From Pseudonocardia sp. 73-21 (lineage in GTDB: Bacteria > Actinomycetota > Actinomycetes > Mycobacteriales > Pseudonocardiaceae), in NCBI RefSeq assembly GCF_001899645.1, contig NZ_MKVV01000048.1:27135-91134 (forward strand): a DNA stretch of 64,000 nt, given 5' to 3'. Made by a program: the position numbers and the translations under genes. Positions within the stretch are counted from its first letter, which is position 1, and every line of letters starts with the position of its first letter. Positions 42,544 to 49,548 of the stretch are shown in pieces. The notes below the pieces were generated by a model. The model searched no databases, was not told the origin of the DNA, and was given only the letters and a program-made list of their open reading frames with translations.

Positions 42544-44403
42544 TCAGGCCGCCGAGGCCCGCTCCGCCCCGCGCGGCAGGCTCTGCAGCACCGCGCGGGC
42601 AACGGCGTCGTTGTAGCGCAGGCTCTGCGCGTTCATGCCGGGCCGGGTGAACGCGCCCGCGACCGTGACGCTGGTGTGCGGGCCGATCGCGAACCGCCGC
42701 GGGTGCACCCGGCCCCCGGCGTCGACCACGGCGCCGTCGGCCGGACGCACCAGGATCTGCCCGGTGTTGCGCAGGACCGTGCCGTCGGCGTCGACGATCA
42801 CGTCCTCGGACAGCGCGCCGTCGCGCATCAGCGAGGCGACCAGCGGGTCGACGCTGCGGGCCGCACTCATGTCGGGCAGACGCGCGTCCACCAGCACCGT
42901 GGACGTGACGGGCGGGGCGCCGTCGAGCGCGGCGCTCCCGGCCCGGAACTCCCCCTCGCCGATCTCCACCCACATGCCCGGGCCGAGGAACTGCACGTAG
43001 CCCGCGCGGGACAGCGCGAGCAGCTGCCGCACCCGGAACCCGGGCGGGCCGCTCGCGACGGAGTTGAAGAAGCCCTGCCACCAGCCCATGTCGGTGGCCC
43101 GGGACCGGTTCGAGAGCGTGAGTCGCCCGGTCTCGCCGTAGACCGACAGCATCGCGACGAACGCGCCGAGGTACGGGGTGTGGCGCTCGTCGACGTGGCG
43201 GTGCAGGTCGAGCGCGATGCGGTCGCGCACCAGCGGCTGCAGGTCCTCCAGGCTGGCGGCGGCCAGTCCCTCGAATGGGCGGTCGAGCGCGGTGAAGTCG
43301 ATGCGGTCGCCGGCGTCGGGCACGGTCCCGGCGATGAGCGCGTCCATGGCGGGCGAGTCCCAGTCGAGCGCGGCGAACCGGTCGGCGAACTCCTCCCACG
43401 ACGTCGTGACCAGGTCGGGATGGCCCACGAACAGCTCGTGGTACCAGCCCCAGGCGATCTCCTTGGCCATCAGCGGCCAGGCGTCGCGACGCAGGTCGAC
43501 CGGCGTGGCCAGCGCGTCGGTGGCGTCGGGGCCGAAGAACCGCGGCAGCGGCGGGCGGCCGCCCTTGAGCTGGTAGTGGGTCTTGGAGTGGTAGGGCGCG
43601 CCGCGCGGCGAGCCGGCCACCAGCCGCGGTTCCTGCCCCGACGCGACGTACCGCAGCCCGTCGCCGTCGGGCTCGAAGCGCCCGCCTCGGCCCTCGAACA
43701 GCAGCACCACGAGGTCGACGAACGCCAGCCCGAGCCCGCGGGCGATCACGGTCTCGCCGGGGGCGATCACCGAGAGGTCGGAGTCGGTGGTCTGTTCCGG
43801 TGGCAGGTAGCGCAGGCCCCGCTCGGCGGCCCGGGCGACCAGCGCCAGCTCGTCGTCGGTGGGGGTGGCGTCGAGGTGACCGGACGCGAGCACCACGGTG
43901 TCGACGCGCAGCGGCGCCCCCTCGGCGAGGTGCAGGATCTGCGTGGCGCCGTCCTCGGTGAGGCCGGTGGCCCGGGTGCGGTGGACGTGCACGCGGATGC
44001 CGTCGGGCAGGCCTGCGATGACGTGACGCAGCACCCAGCCGAGGTACGCGCTCTGCAGCCGCCGGCTCGGGAACGTGGATGCGGTGACCCTGCTCAGCTC
44101 GTCGCGCAGCTCCGGATCGACCTCGGGGCCGGTCTGCACCCAGTCCCAGAACGACGGCCCCGGGCGCACCGGCCCGTCACAGATCACGGACTCGTCGGTG
44201 AACATCGTGACGTCGGCGGCCATCGAGTTCATCGCCAGCAGCGGCGACTGCTCGTGGCGCCAGATCCGACCGGCGCCGGCCGGGTAGGGGTCGACGAGGT
44301 GGACGTCGAGGCCTCCGGGCAGCAGGTCGGGGGCACTGGCACCGAGGCGTTCCAGGATGCCGGTGCCGCGCGGGCCTGCGCCGACGATCGCGATGGCGTT
44401 CAT
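42544..44403 (-). CDS. FAD/NAD(P)-binding protein of unknown substrate
   Basis: 619 residues from the ATG at 44403, which has AGAGGA five bases upstream. The N-terminal Rossmann motif is IAIVGAGPRGTGILERL, followed by the FAD-NAD(P)-binding domain (PF13454-like) with HEQSPLLAMNSMAADVTMF and a second nucleotide segment ETVIARGLGLAFVDLVVLLF. The C-terminal region has RFAIGPHTSVTVAGAFTRPG and GMNAQSLRYND. Such proteins are often labelled adenylate-cyclase- or hydroxyacylglutathione-hydrolase-like, but no function is established. A leader peptide with RRHVDLCR precedes it (44444-44506), which suggests control by cysteine and a role in sulfur metabolism; that role is inference. Confidence 0.82.
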   Translation of the reverse strand: MNAIAIVGAGPRGTGILERLGASAPDLLPGGLDVHLVDPYPAGAGRIWRHEQSPLLAMNSMAADVTMFTDESVICDGPVRPGPSFWDWVQTGPEVDPELRDELSRVTASTFPSRRLQSAYLGWVLRHVIAGLPDGIRVHVHRTRATGLTEDGATQILHLAEGAPLRVDTVVLASGHLDATPTDDELALVARAAERGLRYLPPEQTTDSDLSVIAPGETVIARGLGLAFVDLVVLLFEGRGGRFEPDGDGLRYVASGQEPRLVAGSPRGAPYHSKTHYQLKGGRPPLPRFFGPDATDALATPVDLRRDAWPLMAKEIAWGWYHELFVGHPDLVTTSWEEFADRFAALDWDSPAMDALIAGTVPDAGDRIDFTALDRPFEGLAAASLEDLQPLVRDRIALDLHRHVDERHTPYLGAFVAMLSVYGETGRLTLSNRSRATDMGWWQGFFNSVASGPPGFRVRQLLALSRAGYVQFLGPGMWVEIGEGEFRAGSAALDGAPPVTSTVLVDARLPDMSAARSVDPLVASLMRDGALSEDVIVDADGTVLRNTGQILVRPADGAVVDAGGRVHPRRFAIGPHTSVTVAGAFTRPGMNAQSLRYNDAVARAVLQSLPRGAERASAA

Positions 44404-44443
44404 GGGTTCCTCTCGGGGGGACGGGGCGGTGTCGGCCCGGTCC

Positions 44444-44506
44444 TCAGAGGTCCGCGTGCGTGCGGCAGAGGTCCACGTGCCTGCGCCACACGAGAGAGGT
44501 CGCCAC
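44444..44506 (-). CDS. Putative cysteine-sensing leader peptide upstream of the FAD protein
   Basis: 20 codons: VATSLVWRRHVDLCRTHADL. RRHVDLCR matches the leader ahead of sirA, and its Cys codon lies within the motif. The stop lies 40 bases before the ATG of the FAD/NAD(P)-binding gene on the same strand. The start could also be the GTG at 44491. It links that gene of unknown function to the sulfur regulon. Confidence 0.7.
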   Translation of the reverse strand: MATSLVWRRHVDLCRTHADL

Positions 44507-44629
44507 GCCTCGACTGTAGGTGGGGACGGGCGAGGTGGCCACCGATACCGGGCAGGGTCACGCGGCGGCGATCGGCCACCACCGCACGTCACCGGCCCGG
44601 CGAGGACGCTGCGGTGCGACCGTCGCCGA

Positions 44630-45376
44630 TCACCGGGCGGCGACGTCCACCAGCGTCGCGAGGGCGCGGGCCACCCCCGGCTCCGCGTCGTCGATCACGT
44701 CACGCCGGATCTCCAGCATCAGCGACGCCACCCGCTCCTCGGCCCGGAAGTGGGCCAGGGGCACGTAGGTGCCCGCGAACGGGGTGTTCAGCTCCACCGT
44801 CCCCAGTGGGGAGAAGGCCTCTCGCGCCGCCTCGACCAGCCACGACGGGGTGTGGAACGCGTCGGTACCGAGGCAGATCGCCGGGCGGGGGCCCTCGGCG
44901 TGCAGCTCGTAGGGCAGGGGCTCGCGGGGGTAGGAGTGGACGTCGAGCAGGACGGCGCGGCCGGTCACCGCCAGCCGGCCCCGGACGGCCGCTTCCACAG
45001 CGGCTCCCCACGGCCGGTAGAACGCGGCCAGCAGCTCCTCGACGTGGGCCCCGTCGTCCGCCCGGATCCGCTGCCCCCGCGTGCCGTGGGTGTACACCGC
45101 CGCCATCCCGACCGCGGCCATCTCCTCCCGCTCGTCGGGGAACCGCTCGGGGTCGACCACGAACCGTGACACGCGGTTGACCAGTGCGAACGGGCGCACG
45201 GCAGCGAGGTCGGCCGCGGCCAGGGCGACCGCGTCGGTGCGGTGGTCGGTGAGCGCGGCGATCTCCGCGGCCAGCTCGGCGTCGGAGAGCAGCAGGTGCG
45301 GGCGCACCCACGCGGGCACGGCGGTGCCGGCGTGCGGCGCGTGCAGCAGCACCGGGCTGCGCCGATCACCGGACAT
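44630..45376 (-). CDS. N-formylglutamate amidohydrolase
   Basis: 248 residues. LLHAPHAGTAVPAWVR at the N-terminus, RVSRFVVDPERFPDE, YTHGTRGQRI and LLDVHSYPREPLPY are the motifs of the zinc-dependent N-formylglutamate deformylase family (HutG type), which releases glutamate and formate at the end of one histidine degradation route. No other hut genes are nearby, so the true substrate may differ. I chose ATG 45376 because it places the HAPHAG motif 15 residues in. It lies upstream of the FAD gene on the same strand, with the FAD gene's leader between them. Confidence 0.82.
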   Translation of the reverse strand: MSGDRRSPVLLHAPHAGTAVPAWVRPHLLLSDAELAAEIAALTDHRTDAVALAAADLAAVRPFALVNRVSRFVVDPERFPDEREEMAAVGMAAVYTHGTRGQRIRADDGAHVEELLAAFYRPWGAAVEAAVRGRLAVTGRAVLLDVHSYPREPLPYELHAEGPRPAICLGTDAFHTPSWLVEAAREAFSPLGTVELNTPFAGTYVPLAHFRAEERVASLMLEIRRDVIDDAEPGVARALATLVDVAAR

Positions 45377-45499
45377 CGGCCCATCCTGCCGTCCTCGCAG
45401 ACCGCACGTCCTGCGCACAGGGTCGGTGGGGCCTGCGCGGAGCACACGGGATCTGCGCGGACCGGAATGCCGCCGGGTGGCCGCGCGGTTGTGGAGGGC

Positions 45500-45589
45500 G
45501 TGACCGTTCGGGTTCCGCTGGTGGGCCGCGCCCACGTCGACCTCGGACGGGTGTGGTCTGCCGCGTGTCCGGGGTCCTGCCGCCGCTGA
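45500..45589 (+). CDS. Putative cysteine-sensing leader peptide upstream of the SsuD-like gene
   Basis: 29 codons beginning VTVRVPLVG and continuing RAHVDLGRVWSAACPGSCRR. The HVDLxRVxSAxC pattern matches the sirA leader; two Cys codons lie near the stop. It ends 26 bases before the ATG of the monooxygenase. GAGG lies just before the GTG, but a leaderless start is equally possible. Confidence 0.72.
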   Translation: MTVRVPLVGRAHVDLGRVWSAACPGSCRR

Positions 45590-45615
45590 CCGCCCCCTCC
45601 CGGAAGGACCACCCC

Positions 45616-46722
45616 ATGCCCGTCGAGTTCCTCGGCATCGGCGCCACCAACAACGGCTCCGAGACCGAGCCCCGCACCGGCCCCGCGTTCGACCGCGACT
45701 ACACGCTCGCGCTGGCCAGGGCCCACGAGGACACCGGCTGGGACCGCGTCCTCACCGCCTACGGCTCCGGCAGCCCCGACCCCGCCCAGGCCGCGGCGCT
45801 GATCGCCTGCAACACCGACCGCCTGCAGCTGCTGCTGGCCCACCGCCCCAACGTCTCCTACCCGACGTTCGCGGCGAAGACGGTGGCCACGCTCGACCAG
45901 ATCTCCGGCGGGCGCCTCACGCTGCACGTCATCACCGGCGGCAACGACCACGAGCAGCAGCGCGAGGGCGACACCCTGCCCAAGGACCAGCGCTACGCCC
46001 GCACCCGCGAGGCCATCCAGATCTACAAGAAGGCGTGGACGGAGCGCGAGCCGTTCGACTTCCACGGCGAGCACTACGACTTCAGCGACTTCGTCCTCGA
46101 CGTGGAGCCGGCCCAGAAGCCGAGGCCGAAGGTCTCGTTCGGCGGGTCGTCGAAGGCGGCGTACGAGGTGGGGGCCGAGGAGGCCGACATCTACGCGCTG
46201 TGGGGCGAGCCGCTGGCCGGCACGGCCGAGCAGATCGCCACGATCACCGAGCTCGCGGCCGCCGCGGGCCGGCCGGCGCCGACGTTCCAGGTGGCGTTCC
46301 GGCCCATCCTCGGGAAGACGGAGGAGGAGGCGTGGGAGAAGGCCTACGCCACCGTCGCGCGCATCCAGGACCGCACGAAGGGCGGCCAGCAGCTGACCCG
46401 CCGCCACAAGCTGACCGACCCCGAGAACGCCGGCTCGCAGCGACTGCTCGCGGTCGCCGCCCAGGGCGAGCGCCACGACCGGGCACTGTGGACGGTCACG
46501 GCGCAGGCCACCGGCGGCGCAGGCAACTCCACGGCCCTCGTCGGCACGCCGGAGACCGTGGCCGCCGCGCTCGTGGACTACTACGACCTCGGCGTGCGCA
46601 TCCTGTCCGCGCGCGGTTACGACCTGCTGGAGGACGCGAAGGAGTTCGGCCGCGAGGTGATCCCGCTGGTGCGCCAGGAGGTCGCGCGGCGCGACGCAGA
46701 GTCTTCGTCCGTGCCCGCCTGA
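45616..46722 (+). CDS. ssuD: LLM-class FMN-dependent monooxygenase, alkanesulfonate monooxygenase-like
   Basis: 368 residues of the bacterial luciferase-like superfamily. LAHRPNVSYPTFAAKTVATLD, SGGRLTLHVITGGND, HGEHYDFSDF and FGGSSKAAYEVGAEEADIY are the hallmark segments of SsuD/SfnG enzymes, which use FMNH2 and oxygen to split sulfonates or sulfones into sulfite and an aldehyde. GGAAGGA lies upstream of the ATG. A cysteine-type leader peptide precedes it, and SsuABC is encoded 5-7 kb away, both supporting organosulfur use. SfnG (dimethylsulfone) is the main alternative. A flavin reductase partner is not seen in the window. Confidence 0.88.
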   Translation: MPVEFLGIGATNNGSETEPRTGPAFDRDYTLALARAHEDTGWDRVLTAYGSGSPDPAQAAALIACNTDRLQLLLAHRPNVSYPTFAAKTVATLDQISGGRLTLHVITGGNDHEQQREGDTLPKDQRYARTREAIQIYKKAWTEREPFDFHGEHYDFSDFVLDVEPAQKPRPKVSFGGSSKAAYEVGAEEADIYALWGEPLAGTAEQIATITELAAAAGRPAPTFQVAFRPILGKTEEEAWEKAYATVARIQDRTKGGQQLTRRHKLTDPENAGSQRLLAVAAQGERHDRALWTVTAQATGGAGNSTALVGTPETVAAALVDYYDLGVRILSARGYDLLEDAKEFGREVIPLVRQEVARRDAESSSVPA

Positions 46723-46737
46723 CGGTTCGGCCCCCGT

Positions 46738-46761
46738 GCGCCATCCCACGTGGGATGGCGC
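46738..46761. promoter_or_regulatory. Perfect 24-bp palindrome upstream of the osmC leader
   Basis: The half-site GCGCCATCCCAC (46738-46749) is followed directly by its reverse complement with no spacer; the centre is CCCACGTGGG. A spacerless palindrome suits a dimeric repressor or activator rather than a terminator. It lies 15 bases after the SsuD-like stop and 31 bases before the leader peptide start, in the promoter region expected for leader - osmC. Confidence 0.65.
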
Positions 46762-46792
46762 CGAGGGGCCGGATGCAGTTGACTCTGCAACC

Positions 46793-46864
46793 GTGACGAT
46801 CGATCCGGGTCTCGTGCGCCGCCTGCACGTCGACCTGCTGCTCATCTGCGCCGTCTGTCGCTGA
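46793..46864 (+). CDS. Putative cysteine-sensing leader peptide upstream of osmC
   Basis: 23 codons: VTIDPGLVRRL followed by HVDLLLICAVCR. HVDL is conserved with the leaders of sirA, the FAD gene and ssuD, and two Cys codons lie in the last five sense codons. The stop is 76 bases before the osmC ATG. It implies that the OsmC protein is controlled by cysteine supply. Confidence 0.72.
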   Translation: MTIDPGLVRRLHVDLLLICAVCR

Positions 46865-46940
46865 TCCGATCCGTCCCCCCGCCGCACCGTCGGCACTTCC
46901 GCACGCCCTCGCTCTGCAGACCCTCACCAGGAGAACAGCC

Positions 46941-47396
46941 ATGCCCCTCGTCAACTTCGCCGTCAGTGGTGCCGGAACCGGCGTGGCGCAGACCGTCGCC
47001 GTCAAGGGCGCCGACTACGTCATCGAGACCGACGCCTACGAGGCCTTCGGCGGCGCCGACAAGCACCCCAGCCCGCTGGCGTTCACCCTCGCCTCGCTCA
47101 GCTCCTGCAACCAGGTGACGTCGTCGATCGTCGCCAAGGAGCTCGGCATCACGATCGGCGCCGTGAAGTTCGACGTGGCCGCCGACTTCGACCCCACCGT
47201 GATGACCACCGGCAAGGGCACCGCCGACGCCACGTTCCAGAACCTGCGGATCACGGCGGAGATCACCACCGACGCCACCCCGGAGCAGTTCGCCACCCTG
47301 CGCGACGAGACCGCCCGCCGCTGCCCGGTGAGCGTCCTGTTCGCCCGCGCCGGCGTGAAGATCACCAACGACTGGACGCAGGTCGAGCCCAGCTGA
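46941..47396 (+). CDS. OsmC-family protein
   Basis: 151 residues. The two redox cysteines, Cys56 (SLSSCNQV) and Cys128 (RRCPVSV), match OsmC/Ohr/YhfA proteins that reduce organic peroxides or handle reactive sulfur species. HPSPLAFTLASL is the usual lead-in to the first Cys. AGGAGA lies eight bases before the ATG. The leader peptide upstream places it in the sulfur regulon, which fits a thiol or persulfide-related task. It converges on the thioesterase gene across the hairpin at 47410-47451. Confidence 0.9.
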   Translation: MPLVNFAVSGAGTGVAQTVAVKGADYVIETDAYEAFGGADKHPSPLAFTLASLSSCNQVTSSIVAKELGITIGAVKFDVAADFDPTVMTTGKGTADATFQNLRITAEITTDATPEQFATLRDETARRCPVSVLFARAGVKITNDWTQVEPS

Positions 47397-47409
47397 GCCC
47401 TCGAGGGGT

Positions 47410-47451
47410 CGTGCGCGGAAATCAGGGCCCTGGCGCTGATTTCCGCGCACG
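47410..47451. repeat. Intergenic inverted repeat, best copy of the CGTGCGCGGAAATC family
   Basis: The arms CGTGCGCGGAAATCAG (47410-47425) and CTGATTTCCGCGCACG (47436-47451) are a perfect 16-bp match around a 10-base loop. It lies between the convergent osmC and thioesterase genes. Similar copies occur at 4873-4914 and 17387-17428. It probably terminates both transcripts. Confidence 0.7.
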
Positions 47452-47457
47452 GGCGCG

Positions 47458-47850
47458 TCAGCGCAGCACCGCCTGCGTCTGGGTCACCCGCCCCACCAGC
47501 TTCCCCGCCGCGTCGCGCAGCTCGGTGTCCACCACGATCACCGTGCGGCCGGCGTTGAGCGGGCGCGCCACCGCCTCGACGTGCCCCTCCCGGACGCCGC
47601 GCAGGAAGTTCGTGGCCGACGAGATGGTGGCCGTGCCCGTCGCGCCGTCGGGCAGGTTCAGGTAGGCGCACAGCCCGCCGGCGGCGTCGGCCAGCCCCAT
47701 CAGCGCCCCGCCGTGGAGCATCCCGCCGGCGGTGCAGCGCGTGGCGTCCCAGGCCAGCCGCAGCCGCACCTCGTCGGCCGCCGCCGCGTCCACGGTCGCT
47801 CCGAGCAGCGCCGTGAAGGGCATGGCGGCGTGCAGTTCCTCGTCGTTCAT
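47458..47850 (-). CDS. PaaI-family acyl-CoA thioesterase
   Basis: 130 residues from the ATG at 47850; this start gives the normal hotdog-fold length. MLHGGALMGLADAAGG is the family HGG motif with the catalytic Asp (in LADAAGG). TISSATNFLRGVREGHVEA is the following strand region. Members hydrolyse aryl or acyl-CoA thioesters. The gene ends seven bases from the osmC/thioesterase hairpin. The substrate is not evident from context. Confidence 0.88.
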   Translation of the reverse strand: MNDEELHAAMPFTALLGATVDAAAADEVRLRLAWDATRCTAGGMLHGGALMGLADAAGGLCAYLNLPDGATGTATISSATNFLRGVREGHVEAVARPLNAGRTVIVVDTELRDAAGKLVGRVTQTQAVLR

Positions 47851-47947
47851 GGGGGCCACCCTGGTCCGCCACGGGCGAACGGGCCATGACCTCGCGGGTA
47901 ATGCGGACCGATCATGCGCCGGTTCGGCGCCCATGGACCGACGCTGT

Positions 47948-48829
47948 TCAGCCTCCCGGAGCAGGCGTTCTCGTGAGGTGGCCGTCGACGTGCTCATGGA
48001 TGAGGTCGACGAGCAGGTCGGGCCGGTCGATCGCGGCGAAGGCGGCGCAGTCGGGCAGCGTCACCAGGCGGGCGCCGGGGATGTCGGCGGCCAGCCGCTC
48101 GCCGAGGCGGCGCGGGAACGCGCGGTCGTCCTCGCCCCACGCGACGAGCACCGGACGCGGGAAGTCGCGGTTGGCCTCGGCCGCCGCGAGCGTGTGGCGG
48201 GCGTGCATGTGGCGCAGGACGGCGCGCAGGTCGCGGCGCACCCCGGCCGTGCGCAGCGGCGCGGTCCATCGGCGCAGCACGGTGTCGTCGACGCCGCGGT
48301 GGGTGAGCAGCCGCAGGTTCGCGAGCCTGCGCGCGACACCGAGCCGGGCGCTCTGGCCCGTCAGCCACAGCGCACCGGGCAGCCGCAAGGGCGGCACCAG
48401 CCAGCCGAAGCTGCTCGGCGGGAACGCGTCGTAGGCGTCGCAGGCGGTGAGCACGACGTGGTCGACGCGGTCGCGGTGCTGCGCCATCAGGATCTGGGTG
48501 AGCGCGCCACCCGTGTCCACGCCGACGACGTGCACGCGCGGCACGTCGAGCGCGTCGAGCACCTCCACGAGCAGCCGGGCGAGCCCGGGCGGGCTCAGGT
48601 CGGCACCCTCCCGCAGCGGCACTCCGTGGGCCCCGAGCGGGAGCTCCGGGATGAGGCAGCGGTGGCCGCGGGCGACGAGCAGCGGGGCGAGCGCCGCGTA
48701 GAAGTCGGGGTCGGTGAGCAGCGCGTGGACCAGCAGCACGGGGGTGCCCGAACCTCCGGTGTCGATCAGCCGGACCTGTCCGTGGGGGGTGTCGACGGTG
48801 CGGAGCGTGGACGTCGTGGCGATGGCCAT
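47948..48829 (-). CDS. Alpha/beta hydrolase with Asp in the nucleophile position
   Basis: 293 residues. The HG region is replaced by LLVHALLTDPDFYAALAPLL, and the elbow VVGVDTGGALTQ places Asp where esterases have Ser (Sm-x-Nu-x-Sm-Sm). That is the pattern of haloalkane dehalogenases and epoxide hydrolases. A late acid/His pair is possible around VAWGEDDRAFPRR and the C-terminal region, but the His is not obvious. It is divergent from the TetR gene, and the shared region holds three TCAACA/TGTTGA half-sites, so TetR probably represses it. Confidence 0.78.
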   Translation of the reverse strand: MAIATTSTLRTVDTPHGQVRLIDTGGSGTPVLLVHALLTDPDFYAALAPLLVARGHRCLIPELPLGAHGVPLREGADLSPPGLARLLVEVLDALDVPRVHVVGVDTGGALTQILMAQHRDRVDHVVLTACDAYDAFPPSSFGWLVPPLRLPGALWLTGQSARLGVARRLANLRLLTHRGVDDTVLRRWTAPLRTAGVRRDLRAVLRHMHARHTLAAAEANRDFPRPVLVAWGEDDRAFPRRLGERLAADIPGARLVTLPDCAAFAAIDRPDLLVDLIHEHVDGHLTRTPAPGG

Positions 48830-48850
48830 GGGCCCTCCTTGAATCTCGGC

Positions 48851-48890
48851 TCAACAAGCAGCCTAGCGGCTGTTGAAGATCTGCTCAACA
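48851..48890. promoter_or_regulatory. Operator-like half-sites between hydrolase and TetR genes
   Basis: TCAACA (48851-48856), TGTTGA (48871-48876) and TCAACA (48885-48890). The second and third form an inverted pair with 8 bases between, a spacing common for TetR dimers. The cluster lies in the 84-base divergent intergenic region, immediately upstream of the TetR -10 box. Confidence 0.6.
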
Positions 48891-48900
48891 AGGAACTCGC

Positions 48901-48906
48901 TACCGT
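48901..48906 (+). promoter_or_regulatory. -10 box for a leaderless TetR transcript
   Basis: TACCGT ends seven bases before the ATG at 48914, the spacing of leaderless actinobacterial promoters. This supports 48914 rather than GTG 48905 as start. It abuts the TCAACA repeats, so binding there would block it. Confidence 0.5.
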
Positions 48907-48913
48907 GACACCC

Positions 48914-49531
48914 ATGGCACCCGGGCGACGCATGACGGCGGAGAACCGCCGCGCCCACCTCCTCGACGCCGCGGCGGACCTGGCCGCCGGCCGCGACCTG
49001 GCCACGCTGTCGGTGCAGGAGATCGCGACCCACGCCGGCGTGTCGGAGGGCCTGCTCTACCACTACTTCCCCACCAAGCAGGCTCTGCTCGTCGCGGCCG
49101 TGCGGCGCGCGGCCGACGCCATGCTGGCCGCGCTGGACGCCGTGCCGGTGGGGCCGCCCTCGCTGGCGCTGGCCGCCGGGCTGGCCGCGTACCTCGACCA
49201 CGTCCGGGCCGACCCGACCGGATGGCGCTCGCTGCTGCAGGCCCGGTCCGGCGAGCTGGAGGGCATCGCCGCCGCGGTGGACGAGCACTCGCGCCGGCTC
49301 GTGCTGGCCGCGTTCGGCGTGGAGGCGCCGTCGCCCGCGCTGACCCTGATGCTCGACGGGTGGCTCGCGTTCGAGAAGCAGGCCTGCCTCACCTGGCTCG
49401 ACCACCCGGAGATCCCCCGCGACGCGGTCGCCGACCTGCTGGGCTCCACGTTCGACCGCGCGCTGGAGGCCACCGCGCGCCACGACGACCAGACCCGCGA
49501 GGTGCGCGAGCGCCTGTACGCCGGTTCGTGA
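48914..49531 (+). CDS. TetR-family transcriptional regulator
   Basis: 205 residues. The N-terminal helix-turn-helix is typical: RRAHLLDAAADLAAGRDLAT, SVQEIATHAGVSEGLLYHYF, PTKQALL. The C-terminal ligand domain is of the TetR_C class with LDGWLAFEKQACLTWLDHP. The divergent alpha/beta hydrolase gene and the half-sites between them suggest autoregulation plus control of the hydrolase. The ligand is unknown. Confidence 0.9.
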   Translation: MAPGRRMTAENRRAHLLDAAADLAAGRDLATLSVQEIATHAGVSEGLLYHYFPTKQALLVAAVRRAADAMLAALDAVPVGPPSLALAAGLAAYLDHVRADPTGWRSLLQARSGELEGIAAAVDEHSRRLVLAAFGVEAPSPALTLMLDGWLAFEKQACLTWLDHPEIPRDAVADLLGSTFDRALEATARHDDQTREVRERLYAGS

Positions 49532-49536
49532 CGGGA

Positions 49537-49542
49537 TACGGT
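49537..49542 (+). promoter_or_regulatory. -10 box for a leaderless enoyl-CoA hydratase transcript
   Basis: TACGGT is separated by six bases from the ATG at 49549, so transcription probably starts at the start codon despite the short distance to the TetR stop. Confidence 0.45.
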
Positions 49543-49548
49543 CCCGGC

